Assembly (NCBI GenBank): GCA_029210695.1
Contig: JARGFH010000030.1
Location: 1-43,978 of the forward strand
From: Acidimicrobiia bacterium
GTDB taxonomy: Bacteria; Actinomycetota; Acidimicrobiia; Spongiisociales; JAHEDJ01
DNA: 43,978 nucleotides
Reading direction: 5' to 3'
Numbering within the stretch: position 1 is the first letter of the stretch; every line of letters starts with the position of its first letter. The translations under genes were made by a program, and so were the position numbers. Positions 16,133-24,150 of this stretch are shown piece after piece. The notes beneath the pieces were generated by a model that saw only the letters and a list, made by a program, of their open reading frames with translations, had not been told where the DNA came from and did no database searches.

Positions 16133-17231
16133 GATCAACGGCTTGTTCGATCCAGTCGACCACCACCTGGCGACGGACGTCAATTGCGCCTGCCAGCCAT
16201 CTGGGATCGGCGTTGGCCAGATCCTTCAGAGTTGTAATTCCTGCAGTCGCGAGCCTGGCCCCGAAAATCGGACCGATGCCGTTGATGGACTCGACGACCT
16301 CTGAGGCCGCCTCATGGGATGAGATCAGCGAACGGACCGGCGCTGATCGCTGCATCTCGTCCATGAACACCACGAGAGGCTGATCTCCGACCAGATCTGA
16401 CTGCTCGTCTTGATCCCGACCGTCGGTAGGCGCGACGGCAAGCCGCCTGCCCTGCCCGTCGCCCCCGGCGGTGCGCCGGTACGCACTCCCATCTTCATCC
16501 CATGTCTCCCATTGGTCACCGGTGGCGCCAACCGAATGCGCGGAGTCTGCATGAGTTCTGACGACTGAGACGGGCCGTGCGGATGGATCGGGCTGTAAAC
16601 CCTTGACGTAGAAGGTGATCAACGTCGCCATTCCGATGGCTGACGCCAAACCGGCCACCACGCTCAATACGATGATGAGGAGGCGGGGACCCGCAAGCGG
16701 AGTTGTTGGTACCGTCGCCTCGATCTGAAGGGCAAACTCACCGAATCCGGGGCCGACCCGGTTCAGTTCCTCCGCCAGGGCTTGGCCCGCTGCATTGGCA
16801 TAGAGTGCGGCAAGCTCAGGATCGGGATGCAACGCTTCGATCCCGACAACCCACGTATTCTCGAGAGGTTCGGCTGTAACAATGTCGGGAATGAGGTCGG
16901 CCGGGAGGATGCCGGTTCCTGCCCGTTCCGCCGCTAGGGCGGCGACGGTGCCGCCGTTGAAGATGGCGACGGCTGTTCGCGGGAATGATTCGACACGGAT
17001 TTCCAGCTGGGACGCCACCACCAACGCTTCGGCGTGATACAACGGCTCGTCCGGTTCGACGATCCAGGCTACAAAGTTCACGGCGGAGATCACGATGAGG
17101 GCGAGCAGCAAGAACTGCAACCAACCGCGCCGGAGGGTGGTAACAATGTCGAGAGGTCCCACCTGAACCGATGGGCGTTGACCGGTTTGGGCGTTGTCGG
17201 CTGCGCTTCGTGAGAGGCTTGGATCAGTCAT
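16095..17231 (-). CDS. Wzz-like chain-length protein with C-terminal helix-hairpin-helix domain
   Basis: In this 378-residue protein, residues 25-60 (DIVTTLRRGWLQFLLLALIV) hold the first helix and residues 183-209 the second. The external region between them (61-182) is as in Wzz/Wza-kinase co-polymerases that set glycan chain length. Instead of a tyrosine kinase, the cytoplasmic tail has a charged linker (~215-305) and a helix-hairpin-helix segment, INGIGPIFGARLATAGITTLKDLA (316-339), plus a second helical pair to ~364. HhH domains usually bind DNA or proteins, so the fusion is unexpected. The ATG at 17231 is used. TACTAT on the minus strand (17248-17243) could be a -10 for a nearly leaderless transcript. 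Confidence 0.8.
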   Translation of the reverse strand: MTDPSLSRSAADNAQTGQRPSVQVGPLDIVTTLRRGWLQFLLLALIVISAVNFVAWIVEPDEPLYHAEALVVASQLEIRVESFPRTAVAIFNGGTVAALAAERAGTGILPADLIPDIVTAEPLENTWVVGIEALHPDPELAALYANAAGQALAEELNRVGPGFGEFALQIEATVPTTPLAGPRLLIIVLSVVAGLASAIGMATLITFYVKGLQPDPSARPVSVVRTHADSAHSVGATGDQWETWDEDGSAYRRTAGGDGQGRRLAVAPTDGRDQDEQSDLVGDQPLVVFMDEMQRSAPVRSLISSHEAASEVVESINGIGPIFGARLATAGITTLKDLANADPRWLAGAIDVRRQVVVDWIEQAVDLTAPSDLLGEEG

Positions 17232-17290
17232 GGATTACGCTCATAGTACAAGACTCAGGGAGCGACGCCTCCAAAACAATATGTTGCGGA

Positions 17291-17306
17291 AAGTGTTCGA
17301 ACACTT
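17291..17306. promoter_or_regulatory. Perfect 16-bp palindrome between divergent wzz-like and SLH genes
   Basis: AAGTGTTCGAACACTT is a perfect inverted repeat. A second one, GAACGCGTTC, follows at 17310-17319 and shares the GAAC/GTTC half-sites. Both lie upstream of a plausible SLH-gene promoter (CTGACG 17335-17340, 16-bp spacer, CATAAT 17357-17362), about 60-75 bases before its start point. They are also about 60 bases upstream of the wzz-like start. The position suits a dimeric activator or a shared operator. No regulator for it is seen in the window. Confidence 0.5.
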
Positions 17307-17334
17307 GCAGAACGCGTTCAGCCCTGCTGCAATG

Positions 17335-17362
17335 CTGACGAAACCCGGTGCGCTGGCATAAT
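17335..17362 (+). promoter_or_regulatory. Putative promoter of the SLH-repeat surface protein gene
   Basis: The -35-like CTGACG (17335-17340) and -10-like CATAAT (17357-17362) are separated by 16 bases. They would start transcription near 17369, about 50 bases before the ATG at 17418. The match is moderate and the call is based on spacing alone. Confidence 0.4.
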
Positions 17363-17417
17363 GGGGATTCGCGTTGGCAGACCAACCAACGTTCTCGCAG
17401 ATATTAGGGGCCTAAGA

Positions 17418-19325
17418 ATGCAGATGAAGAAGCGAGGTTTCCTCGCAATTGTACTTTCAATGGTCATCGTCGGCGCCACGATGGTGGTTGCCTTGGGTGA
17501 GACCGCTTCGGCTCAAACCACCAACACATTCACCGACGACGACGGCAACACCCACGAAGCTAACATAGAAGCGATTGCCGCGGCGGGAATCACCAAAGGC
17601 TGCAACCCGGCCGGCACGTTGTACTGTCCGTCTGACTTCGTGACCCGGGCTCAGATGGCTTCGTTCCTGGCCCGTGCCTTCAGCCTCCCTGCCGCTTCTC
17701 TCGACTATTTCCTCGACGACACCGGCAACACCCACGAGGACAACATCAACCGCATCGCCGCCGCAGGGATCACGCTCGGCTATCCCGACGGCACCTTTCG
17801 ACCGACGGGGTTCGTGACCAGGGCTCAGATGGGTTCGTTTATCGCCAGGGCGATGAAGCTGACCCCCATCGTTGCGAATCGTTTCAGCGATGTGTCGGGA
17901 ACTCATGCAGCGAACATCAACGCAATTGCGGAAGCCGGCGTGACGTTGGGATGCAATCCCGCCGGGACCCTGTATTGCCCCAACGATAACGTTCGCCGTG
18001 ATCAAATGGCCTCGTTCCTCGCTCGCGCCACGCCGACTACGAGCACCACCACAAGTACCAGCACCACAACAACTTCGAGCACCACAACGACGACAACGGT
18101 AGTGACCAATCCGAACGTTGCCCAGGGTTCGTTCGGGATTTATGTCGATGGAACCGAACCAAGTGCTGCCCTGTTTTCGGGACCCGGCACCGAGGACACC
18201 CCGGCAGTGGTGGATTTGAATGAAACCTTCTCGATTCGGGTAGCGCTGGCCAACACGGGCGCCGCGGCTACCTCAGTTCGGCCCAAGCTGCAGTTCCGCT
18301 CCATTGGCCCGTCGGTGCCGCCGGGAACCAGTTGGTCGCCGTGGGCCGACGTCACGGGATCGTCGAACCTCGTCCGAGCCAGCCTTGGAACTGTCGTCGA
18401 CGGTGCGCCAACCACGGAACGGCTCGACGGCTCGCTGACGTTCGTGCCAGGGCGGATCGACGAAGTCGACGGCGTCATCAACTCTGCTGTCGCGCTGGCT
18501 CAGAACCAGGAAACCGAGTTCCTGTTCTCGGTAAGAGTTACGATCCCGAGCGTTGCCAAAGACCAGTTCCAGTTCCGATTGATCGACGCCGCTTTGGGCA
18601 GCGTATACGACGGATACGACCAACGGCCGCCGGCCGTCAACTTCCCCTTCGCGTTTGCCAACGGGTTTGAGGCCGGCACCCCCGGAGCTGTCATCACAGC
18701 AGCCGGCTCCGCCAACCCGGATCCGTGGACACAGGTAGAGCCGGGAACGGTGATCACATACGACAACACTCAGAAGATCCAGGCCACGCAGTCGGCCAGA
18801 TTCGAGCGCTCGTATCTCGACCTTGATTCGTACCTACGGCTCAACGACTTCAATCAGGCCCAGCACCTGTACGGGCGGGTGTACTTCCGCTATACGGGTC
18901 TTGCGCGGGACATCGACAGCCAACCGGTGAATGTGCGAATCGTCGACGTGGTCGGTGGATATGACGACGGGGACCAGAACTCGCATTCGATCACGGTCAC
19001 TCTGGCCGGCCAGGTCAGGATAAAGGCGGGCGGCCTCGCCGGACCGGGTGATGTCGAACTGGTGCTGCCAAGTACAACCCTCGACTTCGACACGTGGTAC
19101 CGCATCGAGTGGCACGCCACGACTGAGTCGGCGCCTCTTGCCAAAGACGGCACGGTCGAGGTAGTGATCTACAACGCGGCTGGTACGGAGTTGGAGAGGG
19201 GTTCCATCTCTGCCGCTCCAACCCTCACCGAATTCGAAGACATCGACATCGGCCCCCGCAGGAGCACCATCACCGCCTGGATCGATGCAGTGGCACTCTC
19301 CAACCAGGGCTGGCTCGGACCGTAA
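17418..19325 (+). CDS. Secreted SLH-repeat surface protein with Thr/Ser linker and C-terminal lectin-like module
   Basis: This 635-residue protein has a signal peptide (MKKRGFLAIVLSMVIVGATMVVALGETASAQ). Three SLH-like repeats follow (residues ~35-195), with GCNPAGTLYCPSDFVTRAQMASFLARA in repeats one and three; repeat two lacks the Cys pair and reads GYPDGTFRP. A Thr/Ser-rich linker (~residues 204-229) leads to a beta-rich middle region (FGIYVDGTEPSAAL...). The C-terminal region (~415-635) resembles a concanavalin/laminin-G-like sugar-binding sandwich. It is probably a wall-attached adhesin or S-layer-associated protein. ATGs at 17418 and 17424 are both possible. AGGGG about 10 bases upstream favours the first. 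Confidence 0.85.
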   Translation: MQMKKRGFLAIVLSMVIVGATMVVALGETASAQTTNTFTDDDGNTHEANIEAIAAAGITKGCNPAGTLYCPSDFVTRAQMASFLARAFSLPAASLDYFLDDTGNTHEDNINRIAAAGITLGYPDGTFRPTGFVTRAQMGSFIARAMKLTPIVANRFSDVSGTHAANINAIAEAGVTLGCNPAGTLYCPNDNVRRDQMASFLARATPTTSTTTSTSTTTTSSTTTTTTVVTNPNVAQGSFGIYVDGTEPSAALFSGPGTEDTPAVVDLNETFSIRVALANTGAAATSVRPKLQFRSIGPSVPPGTSWSPWADVTGSSNLVRASLGTVVDGAPTTERLDGSLTFVPGRIDEVDGVINSAVALAQNQETEFLFSVRVTIPSVAKDQFQFRLIDAALGSVYDGYDQRPPAVNFPFAFANGFEAGTPGAVITAAGSANPDPWTQVEPGTVITYDNTQKIQATQSARFERSYLDLDSYLRLNDFNQAQHLYGRVYFRYTGLARDIDSQPVNVRIVDVVGGYDDGDQNSHSITVTLAGQVRIKAGGLAGPGDVELVLPSTTLDFDTWYRIEWHATTESAPLAKDGTVEVVIYNAAGTELERGSISAAPTLTEFEDIDIGPRRSTITAWIDAVALSNQGWLGP

Positions 19326-19342
19326 GCCACCTTCGAATAGAC

Positions 19343-19381
19343 AATCGCCGGCGCGAGGGACAACCCCGACCGCCGGCGATT
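19343..19381 (+). terminator. Hairpin terminator after the SLH surface protein gene
   Basis: An 11-bp perfect stem (AATCGCCGGCG at 19343-19353 with CGCCGGCGATT at 19371-19381) encloses a 17-base loop 17 bases after the stop codon. The T-run is short (TTTC), so termination strength is uncertain. Confidence 0.6.
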
Positions 19382-19655
19382 TCGCGTCCGGCGTTGCTGC
19401 CGACGCCGGCGCATGCAAAGAGTGCTCGTCGCTCGGCGGCCTAGTACGACAACCGATGCCACGAAGAACTCCGACAAGCGCTATAGTAAAACCGTACGCC
19501 CGATTGCGTACAACGCCGGGCTCCCCCCCACTCGTTCCGTCTGGTGGAGCCACCGCAGGACATGCTGGTTCACGTCGACGCCGCGTCGGCTCTCCAACGC
19601 AGATCAGGCGGGGCGTCAACCCCGACGGTTCGACGCTTCGGAAGGAGCAACCATC
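19382..19655 (+). promoter_or_regulatory. Intergenic leader region upstream of the RRM gene
   Basis: No gene is supported in this stretch. TATAGT at 19482-19487 is a good -10 candidate but lacks a clear -35. If it is used, the transcript has a leader of about 160 bases before the ATG at 19656. Long structured leaders are common in cold-induced RNA-binding and cold-shock genes, so post-transcriptional control is possible. GGAAGGAG at 19640-19647 is a strong ribosome-binding site. Confidence 0.4.
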
Positions 19656-19910
19656 ATGTCCAGCAACCTCTACGTGGGTAATCTCACGTTCAACACCACC
19701 TCGGGTGACCTCGAGACTCTCTTCGCCAAGCACGGCGAGGTGACGAAGGCCCAGGTCATCACGGACCGGGACACCGGTCGGTCACGTGGCTTCGGCTTCG
19801 TCGAGATGGCCACCTCCGAGGGCGGCAAGGCCGCCATCGACAACCTCAACGGTTACAACCTCGATGGTCGTGACCTCACTGTGAACGTCGCCAAAGAACG
19901 CTCACGCTGA
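19656..19910 (+). CDS. RRM-domain RNA-binding protein (cold-inducible Rbp-like)
   Basis: This 84-residue protein is essentially one RNA recognition motif. RNP2 LYVGNL is at residues 5-10 and RNP1 RGFGFVEM at 44-51, with the aromatic residues that stack on RNA bases present. Bacterial single-RRM proteins bind RNA and are often cold-induced, as known in cyanobacteria. The ATG at 19656 is preceded by GGAAGGAG. A 54-residue Cys-rich protein follows 11 bases later and probably shares the transcript, which ends at the hairpin at 20121-20156. Confidence 0.95.
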   Translation: MSSNLYVGNLTFNTTSGDLETLFAKHGEVTKAQVITDRDTGRSRGFGFVEMATSEGGKAAIDNLNGYNLDGRDLTVNVAKERSR

Positions 19911-19921
19911 AACCAGGTTCG

Positions 19922-20086
19922 ATGCGCAAGATCGACGGAGGCAGGCAACGATGCGTGGGATGCGGACATCCCCGCAAAGAGCACAACGATCGCGAAGGGT
20001 GCTCGGTGCCCAAATGTGCTTGTAGTGAGTACATGCAACCGGCGGACCCGGAGTCATCCGGCCGCAAGGGAGCGAAACGGTCGTAG
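19922..20086 (+). CDS. Small Cys-rich (zinc-ribbon-like) protein
   Basis: This 54-residue protein is encoded 11 bases after the RRM gene. It reads MRKIDGGRQRCVGCGHPRKE at the start, then a Cys-His-rich stretch with CVGC at residues 11-14, H16, H21, C27, C32 and C34, and ends with a basic tail (GRKGAKRS). The spacing of Cys pairs suggests a single zinc-binding knuckle. It matches no family I can name. The close spacing and shared terminator support co-expression with the RNA-binding protein, so an RNA- or ribosome-related role is possible but is inference. No strong ribosome-binding site is seen. Confidence 0.6.
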   Translation: MRKIDGGRQRCVGCGHPRKEHNDREGCSVPKCACSEYMQPADPESSGRKGAKRS

Positions 20087-20120
20087 TGATCTGTCCCCTT
20101 CGGGGCGCATAGACTGATTG

Positions 20121-20156
20121 AGTAGGGGTGAGTTCGGAAACGGACTCACCCCTCTC
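20121..20156. terminator. Strong bidirectional hairpin terminator
   Basis: AGGGGTGAGT (20124-20133) pairs perfectly with ACTCACCCCT (20144-20153). Three inner pairs and a GAAA tetraloop extend the stem to about 13 bp. It lies between the convergent RRM operon and the SDR gene. A smaller CCCC-TTC-GGGG hairpin precedes it at 20095-20105. Confidence 0.75.
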
Positions 20157-20191
20157 TCGTTAACAGGCGTACCGGGATAGGTCCAGAGCAC

Positions 20192-21667
20192 CTATCCCGA
20201 GAGCCGGTGCTCCCCCGGCACGCGACCGGCGCCTGCCGCCGCGATCCGGCGGGCCATTGCGCCGAAGATCAGGGCATGGAACGGGACCAGGGCGTACCAG
20301 TACATCCGTCCCAGGAGGCCACGAGGCACGAACGTCGCGGTCTGGGTCAGCTCTGTCGCAGATCCGTCGGGGTCCACCGACCACTCCAACCAGGCTTCGC
20401 CCGGCAGCTTCATCTCTGCTTGCAGCAGCAAACTGCGGTCCGGTTCCACCCGGACGACCCGCCAGAAATCGAGGGCCTCGCCGGGCCGGAGATCCTCCGG
20501 GTGGCGCCGGCCGCGCCGCAGCCCCACTCCCCCGATCAGGGAGTCGAGCACGCCGCGAATACGCCAGGCCCAGTCAAATCCGTAGTAGCCAACGTCACCC
20601 CCAACCCTGGTGAACGCCCAGAAGATGTCCCCGGCGGCGGCTCGTGAGTCGACGACCCGACGATCCTCGAACCTCTTGCCGCCCGCCCACGCCGGATCGG
20701 TGGGAAGTGGGTGAGCGGGGCTGGTGGCTGCATCGCTCCAACGGGTCTCGACCTGGCGGGAGGTGGTGAGTTCCAGCGCCAGGCGCACGGCCTCCCGGTA
20801 GCTGATCGGCTGGTACGGGAAGAGCCGCGCCGGCGCGTCGTCGGTTACGATCACTTCATTCTTCAGACTGTCCACGAGCGGTCGCGCTACGGCGGACGGA
20901 AGCGGAGTGACGAGGCCGATCCACCGGGATGACAGGCCGGGACTGAGCACCGGGACCGGGATGATGATCCGCCGCCGCAGGCCGGCCTCTTCCGCGTAGA
21001 TCTGCATCATCTCCTCATAGGTCAGAACCTCGGGACCACCCACCTCGAGCACCCGGCTGACCGGTTCGTCCTCGAGCACTGCAGTGAGCATCTCGAGCAC
21101 GTCTCGAATGGCGATGGGCTGACACCGAGTTCGGACCCATTTCGGAGTGGTCATGATCGGCAGCACTTCGGTGAGATAGCGCAGCATCTCGAAGCTCACC
21201 GAACCGGATCCAATGATCACCGCCGCCCGAACCTCGGTCACCGGAACGCGCCCGGACGCCAGCGTCTGGCCCACCTCCTGGCGGGACCGGAGATGCTTTG
21301 AGAGCGCTTCATCTTCGGGACGGCCCAGTCCGCCGAGGTAGACGATGCGACGGAGGCCTGCAGTTGCAGCAGCTTCCTGGAAATTCTGGGCGCCGACCCG
21401 GTCGGTTTGCCCGAAGTCGGCGGTGTCACCCATTGAGTGGATCAGGTAGTAGGCGTAATCACATCCCTCGAGTGCAGCCCCGAGGGTGGCAGGATCGAGA
21501 ACGTCGCCTTTCACCACCTCGACCTGATCGCGCCAGGGGTCGAGAGCCAGCTTGGAAGGGTCCCGGGCCAGACAGCGGACTCGATGGCCGCGCTCGAGCA
21601 AGCGCTGCACCAACCGTCCGCCGATGTAGCCGGTTGCCCCGGTGACGAGAGTGAGAGGCGAGTCCAT
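20192..21667 (-). CDS. NAD(P)-binding SDR-family protein with DUF2867 domain
   Basis: This 491-residue protein starts with an atypical short-chain dehydrogenase/epimerase fold. GATGYIGG at residues 10-17 is the dinucleotide-binding motif, and LARDPSKL, GDVLD and YYLIHSM follow as in the NmrA-like/complex I-assembly type. The C-terminal ~150 residues (DIFWAFTRVGGDVGYYGFDWAWRIRG through LIFGAMARRIAAAG) match the DUF2867 domain. The substrate is unknown and the protein is probably an oxidoreductase or NAD(P)-sensing protein. The ATG at 21667 directly precedes the nucleotide-binding strand. It diverges from the TetR gene, so it may also be under TetR control. Confidence 0.85.
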   Translation of the reverse strand: MDSPLTLVTGATGYIGGRLVQRLLERGHRVRCLARDPSKLALDPWRDQVEVVKGDVLDPATLGAALEGCDYAYYLIHSMGDTADFGQTDRVGAQNFQEAAATAGLRRIVYLGGLGRPEDEALSKHLRSRQEVGQTLASGRVPVTEVRAAVIIGSGSVSFEMLRYLTEVLPIMTTPKWVRTRCQPIAIRDVLEMLTAVLEDEPVSRVLEVGGPEVLTYEEMMQIYAEEAGLRRRIIIPVPVLSPGLSSRWIGLVTPLPSAVARPLVDSLKNEVIVTDDAPARLFPYQPISYREAVRLALELTTSRQVETRWSDAATSPAHPLPTDPAWAGGKRFEDRRVVDSRAAAGDIFWAFTRVGGDVGYYGFDWAWRIRGVLDSLIGGVGLRRGRRHPEDLRPGEALDFWRVVRVEPDRSLLLQAEMKLPGEAWLEWSVDPDGSATELTQTATFVPRGLLGRMYWYALVPFHALIFGAMARRIAAAGAGRVPGEHRLSG

Positions 21668-21766
21668 CGGCGAGAGGATACCTGCGCCGTGGTTCCTACT
21701 TCGGAGCCCACTCGGCAAGACAGGAGCGTGATTCCCCATGAGTCTGCGCGAGCACCCGTGTCTCGT

Positions 21767-21795
21767 TTGTGAGTGAGCACTCACTCAGTTACTCT
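21767..21795 (+). promoter_or_regulatory. TetR promoter with operator palindrome in the spacer
   Basis: TTGTGA (21767-21772), a 17-base spacer and TACTCT (21790-21795) form a promoter. Transcription would begin at about 21802-21804, at or next to the GTG start, so the mRNA should be leaderless. The palindrome TGAGTGAGCACTCACTCA (21770-21787) overlaps the -35 and fills the spacer, where a bound repressor would block RNA polymerase. It resembles the TGAGTGAG-type boxes of many TetR regulators. Confidence 0.75.
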
Positions 21796-21803
21796 GACCC
21801 ATC

Positions 21804-22412
21804 GTGAATACCCGACACACCCGCGCCAAGCCACTGTCACGTGATGATCGCAGAGAAGCGATCTTGACGGCCGTCATCCCCCTCCTCATCGAGAAGGGTC
21901 AGGCGGTGACTACCGCCGAGATGGCAGAGGCGGCGGGTATCGCAGAAGGAACCATCTTCCGGGCGTTCCCGGACAAGGCCGCGCTCATTCACGAAGCGGT
22001 GAAGATCACGATGGATCCGGCCCCGGTCCGGGTCGCCCTCGAAGCGATCGACGCGACCGCCCCCATCGAGACACAACTCACCGAGGCCGCCCACATTCTC
22101 GTCGAACGGTTCGACCGGATCACCGCACTGATGGAAGTCCTTCGCACGATGCCACTTCCGGCCACCGGCCCGCCGGCCGGCGCCCGCCGTGTGGTTACCG
22201 AGTCGATCGCCTCCATCTCGGCCGGCCTTACCGTGCTCCTCGAGCGGCACCGCGATCGCCTCGTGATTGCACCCTCACGAGCGGCGGCGGCCTTCCGGGG
22301 ATTGATCTTCGCCAATGCCCACTCGGTGATGACCCCGGAGGAGAAATTGACGATCGATGAGGTCGTCGGGATCCTGCTCTGCGGCATTTCAGCTCGCCCG
22401 ATCGGAGACTGA
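21804..22412 (+). CDS. TetR-family transcriptional repressor
   Basis: In this 202-residue protein, residues ~14-62 (RDDRREAILTAVIPLLIEKG, then TTAEMAEAAGIAEGTIFRAF) form the TetR helix-turn-helix. The remaining all-helical part is the ligand-binding and dimer domain. The operator at 21770-21787 in its own promoter predicts autorepression. The ABC exporter pair begins 7 bases downstream of its stop, so the regulator probably controls its own operon and is induced by a substrate of the exporter. The GTG start fits the leaderless promoter. Confidence 0.92.
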   Translation: MNTRHTRAKPLSRDDRREAILTAVIPLLIEKGQAVTTAEMAEAAGIAEGTIFRAFPDKAALIHEAVKITMDPAPVRVALEAIDATAPIETQLTEAAHILVERFDRITALMEVLRTMPLPATGPPAGARRVVTESIASISAGLTVLLERHRDRLVIAPSRAAAAFRGLIFANAHSVMTPEEKLTIDEVVGILLCGISARPIGD

Positions 22413-22419
22413 TCGCCTC

Positions 22420-24150
22420 GTGCTGATCCGGATTCTCAAAGAGCGCCTCAAGCCGTATTCCCGTCAGATCACGATCGTGATCCTCCTTCAACTGGCCGGG
22501 ACGATCGCGTCGTTGTACCTCCCCAGCCTCAACGCCGACATCATCGACGACGGTGTCGTCACCGGTGACACGGCCTACATCACCCGCACCGGGGTGTGGA
22601 TGCTGCTCGTATCCCTGATTCAGGTCGGCTGCACGATCTCCGCCGTCTTCTTCGGCGCCAGAACCGCCATGGCGTTCGGACGCGACCTGCGCTCGGTGAT
22701 CTTCCACCGGGTAGCCGACTTCTCGAGCCGGGAGATGGCCGCCTTGGGTGCGCCCTCGCTGATTACCCGCAACACCAACGACGTCCAGCAGGTACAGATG
22801 CTGGTGTTGATGGGCCTCACCATGATGGTGTCGGCCCCGATCATGATGGTGGGCGGCATCATCATGGCCCTGCGCGAAGATGTCGGGCTCTCGTGGCTGG
22901 TGGTGGTGGCGATTCCGATTCTGGCCATGGCGGTCGGGTTGATCATCTCCCGAATGATCCCGGCCTACCGGCTGATGCAGTCGCGAATCGACAGCGTTAA
23001 CCGGGTCCTTCGCGAACAGGCCACCGGCATCCGGGTCCTCCGCGCCTTTGTCAGGGAACCGTTCGAGACCAAACGATTCGAGCAGGCGAATGCCGACCTC
23101 ACAGACGTGTCGATCACGGTCGGCCGGTGGATGTCGGCCATGTTCCCGGTGGTAATGCTTGTGCTCAACCTATCCAGTGTTGCGGTGCTGTGGTTCGGCG
23201 GGTTCCGCATCGACTCAGGCGCTATGGAGATCGGCGCTCTCACCGCCTTCCTCACCTATCTGATCCAAATCCTGATGTCGGTGATGATGGCAACGTTCAT
23301 GCTGGTCATGGTGCCACGAGCCACCGTGTCTGCCGATCGCATCGGTGAGGTCCTCGACACCGAGTCGTCGGTGCTGCTCCCGGCGGTCGGAGTGACCAAG
23401 GTCGGCCGGCGCGGCGAACTCGATCTGCGCGGAGCGGGGTTCAGCTACCCGGGAGCAAACTTCCCGGTGCTGTGTGACGTGACGTTCTCGGCCAGACCCG
23501 GCCAGACCACCGCCATCGTGGGGTCGACGGGTGCCGGGAAGACGACCTTGTTCGGCCTGATTCCCAGGTTGTTCGACGCCACCACCGGAAGCGTGCTCGT
23601 CGACGGAGTCGACGTTCGAGAACTCGAGCCAAGCGTCTTGTGGTCGAAGATCGGGCTGGTCCCCCAGATCCCCTACCTGTTTTCGGGGACGGTTGCCTCC
23701 AATCTGCGCTACGGCAAGCCCGATGCCAGCGAAGCCGAAATGTGGGCGGCGCTCGAAGTCGCCCAAGCTCGAGGGTTCGTCGAGGACATGCCGGAGGGTC
23801 TCGAGGCACTGATCTCCCAGGGTGGCACCAACGTGTCGGGCGGTCAGCGCCAGCGCCTCGCCATCGCCAGGGCGCTGATCCTGAAACCCGAGATCTACCT
23901 GTTCGACGACTCATTCTCTGCCCTCGACCTGGCAACCGACGCCAGGCTCAGGCGGGCGCTGAAGCCGGTGACGGCCGACGCCACAGTCCTGATCATTGCC
24001 CAGCGCATCTCGACCATCGCAGACGCCGACCAGATCGTCGTGCTCGAAGACGGCGAGTTGGTGGGTCTCGGCACCCATGAGTCATTGCTGGAGACGTGTG
24101 AGACATACGTCGAGATCGTCGAGTCGCAGCTGAAGGCGGAGGTTGCCTGA
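22420..24150 (+). CDS. ABC exporter subunit with degenerate ATP site (heterodimeric type)
   Basis: This 576-residue half-transporter has six membrane helices followed by a nucleotide-binding domain. Walker A GSTGAGKTT is at residues 368-376 and the signature NVSGGQRQR near 471. Walker B is LFDDSF, where the catalytic Glu is Asp (D497), and the switch His is Gln (Q528, IIAQRISTI). That pattern is the known degenerate site of heterodimeric exporters such as TM287/288 and BmrCD, so this is the non-catalytic partner of the next gene. The GTG at 22420 was chosen as the first start after the TetR stop. The stop overlaps the next ATG (TGATG). Confidence 0.92.
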   Translation: MLIRILKERLKPYSRQITIVILLQLAGTIASLYLPSLNADIIDDGVVTGDTAYITRTGVWMLLVSLIQVGCTISAVFFGARTAMAFGRDLRSVIFHRVADFSSREMAALGAPSLITRNTNDVQQVQMLVLMGLTMMVSAPIMMVGGIIMALREDVGLSWLVVVAIPILAMAVGLIISRMIPAYRLMQSRIDSVNRVLREQATGIRVLRAFVREPFETKRFEQANADLTDVSITVGRWMSAMFPVVMLVLNLSSVAVLWFGGFRIDSGAMEIGALTAFLTYLIQILMSVMMATFMLVMVPRATVSADRIGEVLDTESSVLLPAVGVTKVGRRGELDLRGAGFSYPGANFPVLCDVTFSARPGQTTAIVGSTGAGKTTLFGLIPRLFDATTGSVLVDGVDVRELEPSVLWSKIGLVPQIPYLFSGTVASNLRYGKPDASEAEMWAALEVAQARGFVEDMPEGLEALISQGGTNVSGGQRQRLAIARALILKPEIYLFDDSFSALDLATDARLRRALKPVTADATVLIIAQRISTIADADQIVVLEDGELVGLGTHESLLETCETYVEIVESQLKAEVA

